This document shows, piece after piece, positions 8,974 to 18,971 of a stretch of 64,000 nt of DNA. The translations under genes were made by a program, and so were the position numbers. Position 1 is the stretch's first letter, and every line of letters starts with the position of its first letter. Source of the DNA: Roseicella aerolata (lineage in GTDB: Bacteria; Pseudomonadota; Alphaproteobacteria; Acetobacterales; Acetobacteraceae); the NCBI RefSeq assembly GCF_020523605.1, contig NZ_JAJAQI010000003.1, positions 186,001-250,000 of the forward strand, in the 5' to 3' direction. The notes under the pieces are model-generated. The model saw only the letters and a program-made list of their open reading frames with translations. It was not told where the DNA came from and searched no databases.

Positions 8974-10098
8974 TCAAAGGCCCAGCAGGTCCAGCGTCCG
9001 CCCCACCACCCTGGCCTCGTCGTAGCGCTCCAGCGCCCGCATCCGCCCGGCCGCCCCCATGCGCGCCCGGCCGGCCGGGTCCTGCGCCAGCGCCCGCAGG
9101 GCGGCCGCCAGCGGCCCGATGGCCGCGGGCGGCACCAGCAGGCCGGTCTCGCCCGCGAGCACCATCTCGCGCGGGCCGCGGATATCGGTGGCGATGACCG
9201 GCAGGCCGCAGAGCATCGCCTCGATCACCGACATCGGCAGCCCCTCGAAATGCGAGGGCAGGGCGAAGACATCCGCCGCCGCCAGCAACCGCGGCACGTC
9301 GCTGCGGTAGCCGAGGCGGCGGAAGCGCGGGCCGAGCTCCGCCGCGGCGCGGGCGAGCAGCGGCTCCATCTCCTCGCCATGGTCGCTCGGCAGCCGCTCC
9401 CCCACCACCCAGAGCACGCAGTTCTCCGGCGTGTCGCGCATGGCGGCGAGCAGTTCCGGATAGCCCTTGTGCCGCACCAGCCGGGAGACCGCGATCACCA
9501 CGCAATCGCCCGGCCGGGCATCCAACTCCGCCCGCACCGCGGCGCGCGCCGCCGGGTCGGGGTGGAACAGCGCGGGGTCGCGGCCATTCCCGATGGCGAC
9601 CGGGTCCGGGTGGATATGAAGGCGCCTGGCATCCGCCGCCTCCTCCGCGCTGACGGTCAGGTAGGTGTCGGTGATCCGGCCGGCGGCGAATTCCAGCCCG
9701 AGGGACAGGCCCCGCCGCCAGAAGGGGCCGGGCTGGTTGAACAGGAAGCCATGGCAGGTATAGGCGATGCGCGGCGCCGTGCCGCCCCCGCGCGCCACCC
9801 GCGCCGCGGCGCGGGCCAGCAGGCCGCTGATCGGCATATGGCCATGCACCAGGTCGAAGCGCTCGGCCCGGATGATCTCCAGCAGGGCGCGGAAGGCGCG
9901 GAGCTGCGCGGCGGGATTGAGCGAGCGCGCCATCGGCACCGGGATGATGCGGAAGCCCTCGGCCCGCGGCAGGTCGAGCAAGGGCCCCTCGGCGCAGAGG
10001 CCGACCACCTCATGCCCACGCGCGCGGGCCCCGCGCATCAGCGGCAACAGGAAATGCCGCAGCGCGAAATCGACATTGATGACCTGGGCGACCTTCAT
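8974..10098 (-). CDS. Glycosyltransferase family 4 (GT-B fold)
   Basis: 374 residues from ATG 10098; the frame is open upstream but the fold begins at MKVAQVINVDFALRHFLLPLMRGA. The N-terminal acceptor half has GHEVVGLCAEG and DLVHGHMPISG. The C-terminal donor half has VIAVSRLVRHKGYPELLAAM and the Glu-rich nucleotide-sugar motif FALPSHFEGLPMSVIEAMLCGLPVIATD, typical of WaaG/RfaB-like enzymes. It probably adds a sugar to a lipid-linked or surface polysaccharide in the cytoplasm. It lies with an RgpF-like gene on the minus strand inside an otherwise plus-strand rpe-heparinase-purH region, which suggests a later insertion of glycan genes. Confidence 0.9.
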   Translation of the reverse strand: MKVAQVINVDFALRHFLLPLMRGARARGHEVVGLCAEGPLLDLPRAEGFRIIPVPMARSLNPAAQLRAFRALLEIIRAERFDLVHGHMPISGLLARAAARVARGGGTAPRIAYTCHGFLFNQPGPFWRRGLSLGLEFAAGRITDTYLTVSAEEAADARRLHIHPDPVAIGNGRDPALFHPDPAARAAVRAELDARPGDCVVIAVSRLVRHKGYPELLAAMRDTPENCVLWVVGERLPSDHGEEMEPLLARAAAELGPRFRRLGYRSDVPRLLAAADVFALPSHFEGLPMSVIEAMLCGLPVIATDIRGPREMVLAGETGLLVPPAAIGPLAAALRALAQDPAGRARMGAAGRMRALERYDEARVVGRTLDLLGL

Positions 10099-10408
10099 CC
10101 CGATGCCTTCTGTCCCAGCATCACGCCATGATCTCCTTGACGCGGCCGGCATAGGGCATGGCCTTCTCCGCGTCGAACAGGCCCGGCATGCCGGTGCGGA
10201 CGGACGCACCGCCCGCCGGCGCACTCCCCCATCGCAAGCCTGGTCCGAAGCCTGATCATCGGTGCGGCTGGCCGGTGCCCTGCCTCGGGGTCATGCCGGT
10301 GCCGTCTCCGACGGCCGGCATGCATCCCCGGTTCGGCGCGAGGCAGGTCCAGCCGCTGGCCTCGAAGGACCCGGTGCGGCCAAGGCGGTTCTGCCGGGCG
10401 AACCGGGT
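10099..10408. other. Intergenic stretch between two glycosyltransferase genes, possible gene remnant
   Basis: 310 bases with no convincing gene. On the minus strand a short frame ending in TGA at 10121 encodes MPGLFDAEKAMPYAGRVKEIMA. It looks more like a genuine C-terminus than random high-GC translation, and its stop lies just upstream of the GT4 start. No start codon with an intact domain precedes it; a stop occurs about 20 residues further up. It may be the tail of a degraded gene. Confidence 0.35.
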
Positions 10409-11584
10409 TCAGCCGCCCATCTCGGCTCTCAGCGGTTCGGCCCGCGCGTCCATGATGCCGAGATGCTCCTCGATGACCGGCACCGGGCAGGGGGCGTTGG
10501 CGGGGACAAGGGCGCGCCACGCCTCCGTTCCGGGCAGCCGGCCGGGGTTGCGGCGGAGAAGCTCCGTCTTGAAGAAGGGAAAAGCCAGGCAGCGGAGCTG
10601 CGCGCGCCAGAAATGATGCGTCGGGTTCAGCGGCTGGGACAGCAGCAGCGCCTCCCGCGCCGCGGGGGCCAGCGCCTCCAGCCCGGCCAGCGCGGGGTGG
10701 GAGCGGGCGAGTTGCGCGCGCTCCGCCGGATCGGCCAGCGTCGCCGCGACCAGGCGGCGATAGCCGAACAGCGCCGCGACCCGGTGGCCGCGCCCGCGCA
10801 TCCAGCGGGCCAGGCGCAGCTCCCCGCGCTGCACCACCAGCCATTTGGAATGGCTCAGGCGCATGGCGGCGAGGAAGCGGTGCAGGTCGTCCACCGCGGC
10901 GCGGCCGCGCGCCAGCAGGAAGTAGCTCTGCAGATGCGGCCCGCCCTGCAGGCTCTCAGTCAGGCCGAACAGCCCCTCGCCGCCGCCGCGCAGCGCGGCC
11001 AGCAGCGGCGGGAAGGGCAGGACGGGGCCGAGCACGCTGTCATTGGCCAGCAGCAGCTCCTCCGCCCCCGGCCAGCGCCGGCGCGCTTCGGCGGCCAAGT
11101 CCTGCCAGGCGCCGAAGTCGCGGGCGAAGTTGCGGCGCTGCGTGACCAGGGCGCAATGCCGGCGGGCGGCCTGCCAGTCCGGCTCCGGCACCGCCTCGGC
11201 CATGGTGATGAAGAGGATGGCGAAGCCCGCCCCGGCCAGCAGGGCGAGCTGGCGGCGGACCATCTCCGAGATCCGGCCGGAGGGGCTGTAATGCACATAG
11301 AGCGCGACCGCGTGGGCACCGGGGCGGGGATCGAGGCCCGGCTCCAGCCGCAGCAGCGGCGGTGCGCCGCCGGAGAGCGCCCGCAGCGCGTCGCGCGGCA
11401 GGGCGCCGGCGACCTCCAGCCCGAGCTCGCCGGCGCGCCAAGCCAGCCGGCGCCAGGTGCCGGCGGTGCTGTAGCCATGCACGGCACGGCGCAGGCCCGG
11501 CATTTCCGGCGTGAGATCGGTGAGGCGGTAGGGGGCAGGGGGAGGGGTCACGGACGTCGCTTCGAGATGGGCCGCGGCCCGCAT
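10409..11584 (-). CDS. Rhamnan-synthesis protein F (RgpF)-like glycosyltransferase
   Basis: 391 residues. The central block matches the RgpF/polysaccharide family: [23 protein letters not shown], a [14 protein letters not shown] segment, [17 protein letters not shown] and a [18 protein letters not shown] stretch. Members transfer sugars, often rhamnose, in cell-wall or O-antigen polysaccharide assembly; whether this one does so is inferred. ATG 11584 gives an extra 30 or so residues before the conserved part, and a later start is possible. There are no transmembrane segments. It is transcribed towards the GT4 gene with a 310-base gap, so the two may form one small glycan module. Confidence 0.75.
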   Translation of the reverse strand: MRAAAHLEATSVTPPPAPYRLTDLTPEMPGLRRAVHGYSTAGTWRRLAWRAGELGLEVAGALPRDALRALSGGAPPLLRLEPGLDPRPGAHAVALYVHYSPSGRISEMVRRQLALLAGAGFAILFITMAEAVPEPDWQAARRHCALVTQRRNFARDFGAWQDLAAEARRRWPGAEELLLANDSVLGPVLPFPPLLAALRGGGEGLFGLTESLQGGPHLQSYFLLARGRAAVDDLHRFLAAMRLSHSKWLVVQRGELRLARWMRGRGHRVAALFGYRRLVAATLADPAERAQLARSHPALAGLEALAPAAREALLLSQPLNPTHHFWRAQLRCLAFPFFKTELLRRNPGRLPGTEAWRALVPANAPCPVPVIEEHLGIMDARAEPLRAEMGG

Positions 11585-12120
11585 GTGTCAGCCGGAGCGA
11601 TGCCCCCGTGACCTGGGCAAGTCAATCTCGGGTCGGGCGCGCAGCCGGCACGGCGGGGCCCGCGCTCCTGCCCCCACGCCGTCGCGGCCGGCCGGGAGGA
11701 TGGCGTCTGGCCTCCCGGCCAATGCGCCGGAGGCCAGGGCGAGCCACCCCGGCCTTTCCTTCTTCCCGACGGATGACGGCGCCGCCGCAGGGCCCGGCAT
11801 CGGTGGAGCAGGGCCTCCCGGCCGTGGTCGCGACCAGCCGGCTCCCGCTCGCCGTCCCGGCCGGTCCCGACCTGGGGATTGCGGCGACGCTGCGCGCCGC
11901 GATGGAGGTGCCGGGGGGCCGACGGCGGCGCGGGAAGGGTTGGGGACCGCCGGCATCGTCCCGCGCGGCACCCCGAAGCCGGCCGGGACCGGCATCTTCC
12001 TCGCCCGGGAGGTGGGGCGGCGGGGCCGGATGCTGCGGAGGGCGGGGATCGGGCCGGCCCGATGGTTGCCACGGGGGCAGGGGGGGCGGTATGCCGCCGC
12101 CCTTCCCGGAGTGCCCCCCG
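11585..12120. other. Long intergenic region upstream of purH
   Basis: 536 bases between the divergent RgpF-like and purH genes. Open frames here are Pro/Arg/Gly-rich translations of GC-rich DNA with no recognisable motif. Promoters for both genes must lie here. No riboswitch, repeat or RNA gene was recognised. Confidence 0.5.
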
Positions 12121-13698
12121 ATGACCGATCCCGTTCCCGTCCGCCGCGCCCTGCTCTCGGTTTCCGACAAGACCGGCCTGATCGATTTCGCGCGCTTCCT
12201 GGCGGGGCAGGGCGCGGAGATCCTCTCGACCGGCGGCACGGCGAAGGCGCTGCGCGAGGCCGGCATCCCGGTGAAGGACGTCTCCGAGCACACGGGCTTC
12301 CCGGAGATCCTGGACGGACGGGTGAAGACCCTGGTGCCGCAGGTGCATGGCGGGCTGCTCGGCCGGCGCGACCTGGAGGAGCACCGGGCGCAGATGGAGG
12401 AGCACGCCATCGCCCCGATCGACCTCGTCGCCGTCAATCTCTACCCCTTCGAGGCGACGGTGGCGAAGGGCGCCGAGTTCGAGGACTGCATCGAGAACAT
12501 CGACATCGGCGGCCCGGCGATGATCCGCTCGGCGGCCAAGAACCACGCCCATGTCGTGGTGCTGACCGAGCCGGCGCAATTCGCCGAGGTGCAGGCCGAG
12601 ATCGCGGCGCAGGGCGGCACGACGCTCGCCACCCGCAAGAAGCTCGCCGCCGCGGCCTACGCCCGCACCGCGGCCTATGACGCCGCCATCAGCGGCTGGT
12701 TCGCCGGGCAGCTCGGCGAGGAATTCCCGCCGCGCCTGGCCTTCGCCGGCATCCTCAAGCAGACGCTGCGCTATGGCGAGAACCCGCACCAGGATGCCGG
12801 CTTCTACCTGGACGGCAGCGACCGCCCGGGGATCGCCACCGCGACCCAGGTGCAGGGCAAGGAGCTGTCCTACAACAACCTGAACGACACCGACGCCGCC
12901 TTCGAATGCGTCGCCGAATTCGATCGCCCGGCCATCGTCATCGTCAAGCACGCCAATCCCTGCGGCGTGGCGGTGGCCGATGACCTGGCCGCGGCCTGGG
13001 ACGCGGCGCTGCTCTGCGACCCGGTCTCCGCCTTCGGCGGCATCGTCGCCGCCAACCGCACCCTCGACGCCGCGGCGGCGGAGAAGATCGCGGCCATCTT
13101 CACCGAGGTGGTGGTCGCCCCCGACGCCGACGAGGGCGCCAGGGCGGTCTTCGCCCGCAAGAAGAACCTCCGCCTGCTGCTGACGGGTAAGGTGCCCGAC
13201 CCGGCCGCGCCGGGCCTGACCTTCAAGAGCGTGGCGGGCGGCTTCCTGGCGCAGTCGCGCGATGCCGGCCGCGTCACGGCCGAGGGGCTGAAGGTCGTGA
13301 CCCAGCGCGCGCCGACGGCGAAGGAGCTGGAGGACCTGCTCTTCGCCTTCCGCGTCTGCAAGCACGTCAAGTCCAACGCCATCGTCTATGCCAAGGGGCT
13401 GGCGACGGTCGGCATCGGTGCGGGGCAGATGAACCGGGTGGAGAGCAGCCGCATCGCCGCCTGGAAGAGCGAGGCCGCGGCGAAGGCCGCAGGCCTGCCG
13501 GAGCCGCTGGCCAAGGGATCGGTCGTCGCCTCCGACGCCTTCTTCCCCTTCGCAGACGGGCTGGAGACGGCCGCGGCGGCCGGCGTCACGGCGGTGATCC
13601 AGCCGGGCGGCTCGATCCGGGATGCCGAGGTGATCGCTGCCGCTGACAAGGCCGGGCTCGCCATGGTCTTCACCGGCATGCGGCATTTCCGGCACTGA
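12121..13698 (+). CDS. purH: Bifunctional AICAR formyltransferase/IMP cyclohydrolase
   Basis: 525 residues. It catalyses the last two steps of de novo purine synthesis in the cytoplasm: AICAR to FAICAR using 10-formyl-THF, then ring closure to IMP. The N-terminal cyclohydrolase (about 1-195) has [49 protein letters not shown] and [13 protein letters not shown]. The C-terminal transformylase has [13 protein letters not shown], the KHANPCG motif with Lys and His, and [12 protein letters not shown]. It ends in the conserved [11 protein letters not shown]. The frame is open further upstream, but homology begins at [17 protein letters not shown]. It appears single-gene, with a 103-base gap before the next plus-strand gene. 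Confidence 0.98.
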   Translation: MTDPVPVRRALLSVSDKTGLIDFARFLAGQGAEILSTGGTAKALREAGIPVKDVSEHTGFPEILDGRVKTLVPQVHGGLLGRRDLEEHRAQMEEHAIAPIDLVAVNLYPFEATVAKGAEFEDCIENIDIGGPAMIRSAAKNHAHVVVLTEPAQFAEVQAEIAAQGGTTLATRKKLAAAAYARTAAYDAAISGWFAGQLGEEFPPRLAFAGILKQTLRYGENPHQDAGFYLDGSDRPGIATATQVQGKELSYNNLNDTDAAFECVAEFDRPAIVIVKHANPCGVAVADDLAAAWDAALLCDPVSAFGGIVAANRTLDAAAAEKIAAIFTEVVVAPDADEGARAVFARKKNLRLLLTGKVPDPAAPGLTFKSVAGGFLAQSRDAGRVTAEGLKVVTQRAPTAKELEDLLFAFRVCKHVKSNAIVYAKGLATVGIGAGQMNRVESSRIAAWKSEAAAKAAGLPEPLAKGSVVASDAFFPFADGLETAAAAGVTAVIQPGGSIRDAEVIAAADKAGLAMVFTGMRHFRH

Positions 13699-13801
13699 CC
13701 GGCCGGGCGCATCGGCGGGACCTCGACAAGGCAGGGCCGGGCATGCCGATCCTGCCGCACCCGGCCCCGGTCGGTGGCCGAATATCCGGAGACGCCGTTG
13801 C

Positions 13802-14194
13802 ATGCGCCTGAACCATGTCGCCAACCGGCTCGACCCGCGGCATTTCGAGACCGTGGTGGAGATGCTGCAGGGCCAACTCGGTTTCGTTGTGTTGCGCCGG
13901 ACCGAGCGCTCGATCTGGCTGCGCCAGCCCGGCAGCAACGTGGACCTGCAGTTCAGCCGGAGCGAGACGGCCAACCGTGATGCCGACAAGCACCGCTCGC
14001 AGGTCTCCTTCCTGAGCGAGACGCCGCAGGCGGCGCTGGAGGCGCTGGCGGATTGGGCGCGGGCGCGCGGGCTGGAGGCGGTGGTCGGGGCCTATTCCGA
14101 CCGGGAGTTCTACCTCGATCTGCCCGCCGCCTTCGTCGATTTCGTGATCGAGGCCATGACGCCGGACCTCGCCGATTACGGCATCGAGGCCTGA
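13802..14194 (+). CDS. VOC/glyoxalase-like small protein
   Basis: 130 residues. The beta-alpha pattern, starting [11 protein letters not shown] and followed by a helix ([13 protein letters not shown]) and [27 protein letters not shown], then a second half ending [20 protein letters not shown], resembles a vicinal-oxygen-chelate (glyoxalase/dioxygenase-fold) subunit. There is one His near the start and acidic residues (DLQF, REFYLD) at positions where VOC metal ligands occur, but a full metal triad cannot be assigned. It stands alone between purH and a convergent aminotransferase gene. Function unknown. Confidence 0.7.
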   Translation: MRLNHVANRLDPRHFETVVEMLQGQLGFVVLRRTERSIWLRQPGSNVDLQFSRSETANRDADKHRSQVSFLSETPQAALEALADWARARGLEAVVGAYSDREFYLDLPAAFVDFVIEAMTPDLADYGIEA

Positions 14195-14342
14195 TGGCTG
14201 GCGCAGGACATGCTGACGCCTGTCCTGCCTCGAACGCCGGCGGTCCTCCGGGCCTTGGCTTGGCAACATCTGCCGCGGCGCGCAGGCCGGGACGCGATAC
14301 GCCGGGCATGACGCCAGCGCCCGACCCTGCCGCGCCGGGCGG

Positions 14343-15584
14343 TCAGCCCGCGGCGTGGCGGATGTTGCCGCTCTGCGCCGGGATGCCGGTCTGCTCGAAG
14401 CAGACGCGGGCGAAGGCGGCGACGCCCTCGCGGATCTCCTCCTTGGATGGCAGGGCGAAGCAGAGGCGGAGCTGCGATGTCGCCGTCTCCGGCTCCACCG
14501 CCCATTCCGGCCCGGGGTTGAAGGCGATGCCGGCATCGGCGGCCGGCTTGACCAGCTTGCGCACATCCACCTCGGGCGGTAGCCGGACCCAGAGGAAGAT
14601 GCCGCCCTTCGGCACAAAGCATTCGGCGGCGCTGCCGAACTCGCGCGCCACCGCCTCCACCATCACGTCCAGCTTCTCCTTCAGCACGCTGGAGAGCCGT
14701 TCGACATGGCTGTCGAAATTCTTCGAGAAGTACTCGGCGACCAGCATCTGCTCGACCGAGGCGCTGCCGGCATCGGTCTTCAGCGCGACCAGCCGCGACA
14801 GCACCGGCCATGGCGCGACGGCATAGGCCGAGCGCAGGGCGGGGGCGAGCGTCTTGGAGAAGCTGCCGATATGGATCACCTGCGCCGGGGCCATGGCATA
14901 GAGCGCCGGCGGCGCCGCCATCCCGGCCCAGACCAGGTCGGCATAGCACTCGTCCTCGAAGACCGGCACGCCATGGGCGCGGGCCAGCTTCAGCAATTGC
15001 TCCCGCCGCTCCAGCGGCAGGATGGAGCCGGTCGGGTTCTGGATGGTCGGGATGGTGTAGAGGTATTTCGGCGTGACGCCCTTCGCCTTCAGCGCATCCA
15101 GCGCGTCGGAGAGGGCGTCGATCCGGATGCCCTCGGCATCCAGCGGCATGGGGACGATGTTGACGCCGAGCGTCCGCAGGCGGGAGATGGAGCCGCCATA
15201 GGACAACTCCTCCACCAGCACGGTGTCGCCGCGCTCCAGCAGCAGGCTGTTCACCAGGTCGAGCCCCTGGAGCGAGCCGGAGGTGAGCAGCACCTCCTCC
15301 CGTGTCACCGTGACGCCGCGGTGGCGCTTCAGCTTGTCCACCACCAGGTCGCGCAGGCCGCGATGGCCGAGCGGCCCGTGGCCGAGATTGTAGAGGGCCA
15401 GCAGCGATCCCTCGCGCCGCAGCGCGGCCGCGGCGCAGTCCGCCAGCGCCTCGACCGGGATGCGGGTCGGGTCATTGTGGCCGCCGATGAAGTTGTATTT
15501 GGGAAAGCCGGTGAAGCGCGGCGCGGCATCGGGCACGCCCTTGCGGAAAAGGCGCGCGTAATCCGGTCCGGATGGGGTGCTCAT
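14343..15584 (-). CDS. PLP-dependent aminotransferase, class I/II (2-aminoadipate/MocR-domain type)
   Basis: 413 residues from ATG 15584. The fold-type I aminotransferase features are SLLALYNLGHGPLGHRGLRDLV, EEVLLTSGSLQGLDLVNSLLLERGDTVLVEE, the Asn-Pro motif in TIPTIQNPTGSILP, the PLP-ring Asp in FEDECYADLVW, and the Schiff-base Lys in HIGSFSKTLAPALRSAY. It looks like the LysN/AroH-like enzymes related to MocR regulators but has no DNA-binding domain. The substrate is undetermined; aromatic, branched or aminoadipate amino acids are all possible. It is divergent from the carbonic anhydrase gene; the 345-base spacer contains repeat copy A. Confidence 0.9.
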   Translation of the reverse strand: MSTPSGPDYARLFRKGVPDAAPRFTGFPKYNFIGGHNDPTRIPVEALADCAAAALRREGSLLALYNLGHGPLGHRGLRDLVVDKLKRHRGVTVTREEVLLTSGSLQGLDLVNSLLLERGDTVLVEELSYGGSISRLRTLGVNIVPMPLDAEGIRIDALSDALDALKAKGVTPKYLYTIPTIQNPTGSILPLERREQLLKLARAHGVPVFEDECYADLVWAGMAAPPALYAMAPAQVIHIGSFSKTLAPALRSAYAVAPWPVLSRLVALKTDAGSASVEQMLVAEYFSKNFDSHVERLSSVLKEKLDVMVEAVAREFGSAAECFVPKGGIFLWVRLPPEVDVRKLVKPAADAGIAFNPGPEWAVEPETATSQLRLCFALPSKEEIREGVAAFARVCFEQTGIPAQSGNIRHAAG

Positions 15585-15810
15585 GACGGTGCTGTTCTTC
15601 CCTGGACGTTCCGGCGCGGCGGGCGCGGTGGCGGGCCCCGCCGGCTGCTGGCGGCACTCTGCCGGCCCATGGCGCGGACGTCCATCCCGCCCGCCTGGGG
15701 CGGCCGCCTCGCGCCGCTGTCGGGGCGCCCATGCCGGAATGGCGCGTGCCGCCCGGCGGCCAGGGCTATAGTGCAGGGCGCAACGGCCCCCGCCCGCCGG
15801 ATGGGCGAGG

Positions 15811-15911
15811 GCAGATCGCGGGAAGGCGTGCACGCCCGGGAAGGTGACGCCACGCGAAAATCAGGGGGCTGCAGCGGACCGGCCTTCAGTCTTGCGCGCT
15901 ATCCGCTGTCG
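15811..15911 (+). repeat. Dispersed bipartite palindromic repeat, copy A (degenerate)
   Basis: About 101 bases with the family order: a left module beginning GGGCAGATCGCGGGAAGGCG, then a right module with arms GCAGCGGA and TATCCGCTGTC around a CTTCAG core. It is the most diverged of five copies. It lies in the divergent spacer between the aminotransferase and carbonic anhydrase genes, ending about 20 bases before the latter. It is taken as the plus orientation together with copies B and E. This 345-base spacer shows nothing else recognisable. Confidence 0.75.
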
Positions 15912-15929
15912 CCCGGAGAAGGAATTGCC

Positions 15930-16544
15930 TTGGAACGCCTGATCGACGGCTATCGCCGCTTCCGTGCCGAGACCTGGCCGCGCGAGCGCCAGCGCTTCGA
16001 GGAACTGGCCGCGCAGGGCCAGCGGCCGCGCACCATGGTCATCGCCTGCTCGGACAGCCGGGTCGATCCGCAGATGATCTTCTCGGCCGGGCCGGGCGAA
16101 CTCTTCATCGTCCGCAACGTGGCGAATCTGGTGCCGCCCTACATGCCGGACGCCGCCTTCCACGGCACCAGCGCGGCGGTGGAATTCGGCGTGCGGGTGC
16201 TCGGCGTGCGCGACCTGGTGGTGATGGGCCACGCCCTGTGCGGCGGCGTCCGGGCGGTGCTGGAGGGCACGCCGCCGGAAGCCGGGGATTTCGTCGCGGG
16301 CTGGATCAGCATCGCGGCGCGGGCGCGGGAGGCGGCGCTGCGCTGCGACACGCCCGAGGCCCGGCAGGAAGCCGGGGAGCATGAGGCGGTGCGCATCTCG
16401 CTCCGGAACCTGATGACCTTCCCCTGGGTGGCGGAGGCGGTGGCGGCGGGCCGCCTGAGGCTGCGCGGCGCGCATTTCGGCGTGGCGACGGGCCGGCTGG
16501 TGCTGTTGCAGCCGGATGGCAGCTTCGCGCCGCCGGCGGGGTAG
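15930..16544 (+). CDS. Beta-class carbonic anhydrase
   Basis: 204 residues. It is a zinc enzyme interconverting CO2 and bicarbonate in the cytoplasm. The zinc ligands and catalytic dyad are visible: Cys with Asp-Arg in MVIACSDSRVDPQMIF, then His and Cys in VVMGHALCGGV; the conserved FIVRNVANLVPPY lies between them. The start is TTG at 15930, preceded by GGAGAAGGA; no ATG in frame lies close enough to the fold, and the long upstream open frame is non-coding in character. Repeat copy A lies immediately upstream and may have displaced or replaced the original promoter. Confidence 0.93.
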   Translation: MERLIDGYRRFRAETWPRERQRFEELAAQGQRPRTMVIACSDSRVDPQMIFSAGPGELFIVRNVANLVPPYMPDAAFHGTSAAVEFGVRVLGVRDLVVMGHALCGGVRAVLEGTPPEAGDFVAGWISIAARAREAALRCDTPEARQEAGEHEAVRISLRNLMTFPWVAEAVAAGRLRLRGAHFGVATGRLVLLQPDGSFAPPAG

Positions 16545-16637
16545 CCCGCAGGCTGGCCGCGTGGGGCTGGCGGGCGGCCTTCCCGCAATGCGAGAGTGCA
16601 GGGCCGCGACTCGGGGGATGTCGCAGGGGAGGGGCCC

Positions 16638-17660
16638 TTGCCCGACTGGCTGCTGCCGTTGCTGGTGCCGCTGGCCGCCGCGCTCGCCGGCGCGCTGCTG
16701 GCCGGCGCCCTCGTGCTCGTCTTCCGCCCGCGCGGGGCCGGGGAGGCGGCGGCGCTGCTCGCCGACCGGGTGGAGGCGCTTGCCGCCCGGATGGATGCCG
16801 CGGTCGCGGCGCAGAACGAAAGGCTGGGCCGGGCGCTGGCCGACAGCGCCGACCGCACCCAGGAGAGCGCCCGGCGGATCCATGAGCGGCTGGCGGTGAT
16901 CGATGCCGCGCGGGCGAATATCGAGGCGCTGGGCGGGCAGGTCACGACCCTCGCCGGCATCCTCGGCAACAAGCAGGCGCGCGGCGCCTTCGGCGAGGTG
17001 CAACTCCGCGACATGCTGGCGGACCGCCTGCCGGCCGAGGGCTGGGGCTGGCAGGTGACGCTCGCCAATGGAACGCGCTGCGACGCGCTGATCCGGCTGC
17101 CCTTCCCGCCGGGGCCGATCGCGGTGGACAGCAAATTCCCGCTGGAGGGCTGGCAGGCGCTCCGCCGCGCTCCGGACGAGGCCGCCCGCGCCGCGGCCAA
17201 GCGGCGCCTTTCCGCCGATATCCGCCGCCATGTGGACGATGTCGCGCGCAAATACATCTGCCCCGGCGAGACCGCCGAGGGCGCGCTGATCTTCTTGCCC
17301 TCCGAGGCGCTGCATGCCGACCTCCACGCGCTCTTCGGCAGCCTGGTCGCGGAGGCCGCGCGCCGGGGCGTCTACCTGGTCTCGCCCGGCACGCTCTGGG
17401 CGGTGCTCGGCGCCATGCGGGCCCTGATGCGCGACGTGCGGCTGCGGGCGGAGGCGCAGCACCTGCGGCGGGAGGTGGCGCGGCTGGCCGAGGAGACGGA
17501 GCGGCTGGACCGCCGCGTCGCCAACCTGAAGCGGCATTTCGCGGACATGCAGGTGGACGTGCAGCAGATCGAGATCACCGCGCAGAAGATCACCGCCGCC
17601 GGCGCGCGGATCGAGGCGGTGGAGATGGACCCCGCCCCGCCCGCACGGGCGGCGGAATGA
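16638..17660 (+). CDS. rmuC: DNA recombination protein RmuC homologue
   Basis: About 340 residues from TTG 16638, which has a GGGGAGGGG site at good spacing; a GTG at 16596 would add 14 residues. An N-terminal transmembrane helix (LLPLLVPLAAALAGALLAGALVLVF split across about residues 5-29) is followed by a coiled coil (about 40-110). The conserved RmuC core has GNKQARGAFGEVQL, IAVDSKFPLEGWQAL and EGALIFLPSEALHADLHALF. RmuC limits inverted-repeat recombination and has a nuclease-like fold; its exact activity is not settled. It is followed 46 bases later by the nucleoside transporter on the same strand. Confidence 0.9.
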   Translation: MPDWLLPLLVPLAAALAGALLAGALVLVFRPRGAGEAAALLADRVEALAARMDAAVAAQNERLGRALADSADRTQESARRIHERLAVIDAARANIEALGGQVTTLAGILGNKQARGAFGEVQLRDMLADRLPAEGWGWQVTLANGTRCDALIRLPFPPGPIAVDSKFPLEGWQALRRAPDEAARAAAKRRLSADIRRHVDDVARKYICPGETAEGALIFLPSEALHADLHALFGSLVAEAARRGVYLVSPGTLWAVLGAMRALMRDVRLRAEAQHLRREVARLAEETERLDRRVANLKRHFADMQVDVQQIEITAQKITAAGARIEAVEMDPAPPARAAE

Positions 17661-17706
17661 CGCCGGGGGCCTGCGCCGGCGCGCCGCATCCCGTGGGCGA
17701 GCGGGC

Positions 17707-18954
17707 ATGAGCCTCCTGCAATTCCAGGCCGCCATCGGCCTCGCGCTCCTCTGCCTGCTCGCCTGGGCCTGCGGCGGGTTCCGGCGTGGCGTCAGGCCGC
17801 GCGTCCTCGCCGCGGGGCTGCTCGGGCAGCTCCTGCTCGCCGGCGCCCTGCTGCACATCCCGCCCCTGCGGGCCGGCTTCGCCCTGCTAGGCGATACGGT
17901 TGAGGCGCTGGCGCGCGCGACGCGGGCCGGCACCTCCCTGGTCTTCGGCTATCTCGGCGGCGCGCCATTGCCCTTCGCCGAAACGACGCCCGGCGCCAGC
18001 TTCATCCTGTTCTTCCAGGCCCTGCCGCTGGTGCTGGTGGTCGGTGCGCTCTCCGCCGTGCTCTATCACTGGCGCCTGCTGCCGCTGGTGGTGGATGGGC
18101 TGGCCGCCGGCCTCCGGCGCCTCTTCGGCCTCTCCGGTGCCTGCACCCTCTCGGTCGCGGCCAATGTCTTCGTCGGGATGGTGGAGGCGCCGCTGCTCAT
18201 CCGCCCCTGGCTCGCCGGGCTGTCGCGCGCCGAGCTCTTCACCACCATGGTCGCCGGCCTCGCCACCATCTCCGGCAACATGCTGGTGGTCTATGCCAGC
18301 ATGATCGCGCCGGTGGTGCCGGATGCCGCGGGCCAGCTGCTGACGGCCAGCCTGGTCTCCGCGCCGGCCGCCATCCTGGCGGCGCTGCTGATGATCCCGG
18401 AGGAGCGGGCACCCGCCGCGGCGGCCGTGGAGGGCCCGATGCCGCGCCTGCATGACAGCACCATGGATGCGCTGGTGCGCGGCACGGCGGATGGGCTGCA
18501 ATTGCTGCTGGGCATCATGGCCTCCCTCATCGTCTTCGTCGCACTGGTCGCGCTGGCGAATGGCGTGCTGGAGCCGCTGATCGGCCTCACCCTGCAGGGG
18601 ATCGCGGGCGTGGTCTTCTGGCCGCTCGCCTGGGCCATGGGCGTACCGGTGGAGGACTGCGCGGCGGTTGCCCGCAGCCTCGGCATCAAGGTGGTGGTGA
18701 ACGAGTTCGTCAGCTACCTCGACCTCGCCTCCGGCGGCGGCGCGGGGCTTGCGGAACGCTCCCGCCTGATCCTGACTTATGCGCTGTGCGGCTTCACCAA
18801 TTTCGCCTCGGTCGGGATCATGGTGACGGGCATGGCGGCGCTCTGCCCGGAACGGCGGGCGGAGATCTCCGCCCTCGGCCTGCCGAGCCTAGTGGCCGCC
18901 AGCATCGCCTGCTGCATGGCAGGTGCCACCGTCGGGGTGCTGACCCCGCCCTGA
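17707..18954 (+). CDS. Concentrative nucleoside transporter (NupC/CNT family)
   Basis: 415 residues with about ten hydrophobic segments and two Gate (nucleoside-recognition) regions. The CNT signature is clear: LSVAANVFVGMVEAPLLIRPWL and ELFTTMVAGLATISGNMLVVYA in the centre, and NEFVSYLDLA with LILTYALCGFTNFASVGIM near the end. It imports nucleosides across the inner membrane with H+ or Na+. Length and motifs match NupC, so this is a full-length protein. Substrate preference cannot be read. ATG 17707 starts 46 bases after rmuC. Confidence 0.93.
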   Translation: MSLLQFQAAIGLALLCLLAWACGGFRRGVRPRVLAAGLLGQLLLAGALLHIPPLRAGFALLGDTVEALARATRAGTSLVFGYLGGAPLPFAETTPGASFILFFQALPLVLVVGALSAVLYHWRLLPLVVDGLAAGLRRLFGLSGACTLSVAANVFVGMVEAPLLIRPWLAGLSRAELFTTMVAGLATISGNMLVVYASMIAPVVPDAAGQLLTASLVSAPAAILAALLMIPEERAPAAAAVEGPMPRLHDSTMDALVRGTADGLQLLLGIMASLIVFVALVALANGVLEPLIGLTLQGIAGVVFWPLAWAMGVPVEDCAAVARSLGIKVVVNEFVSYLDLASGGGAGLAERSRLILTYALCGFTNFASVGIMVTGMAALCPERRAEISALGLPSLVAASIACCMAGATVGVLTPP

Positions 18955-18971
18955 ACCGGGAGAGAACGGCC

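Noticed and set aside
11588-11995. Open frame of 135 codons in the purH upstream region
   Set aside because: Pro/Arg/Gly-rich composition, no motif, no ribosome-binding site; treated as non-coding.
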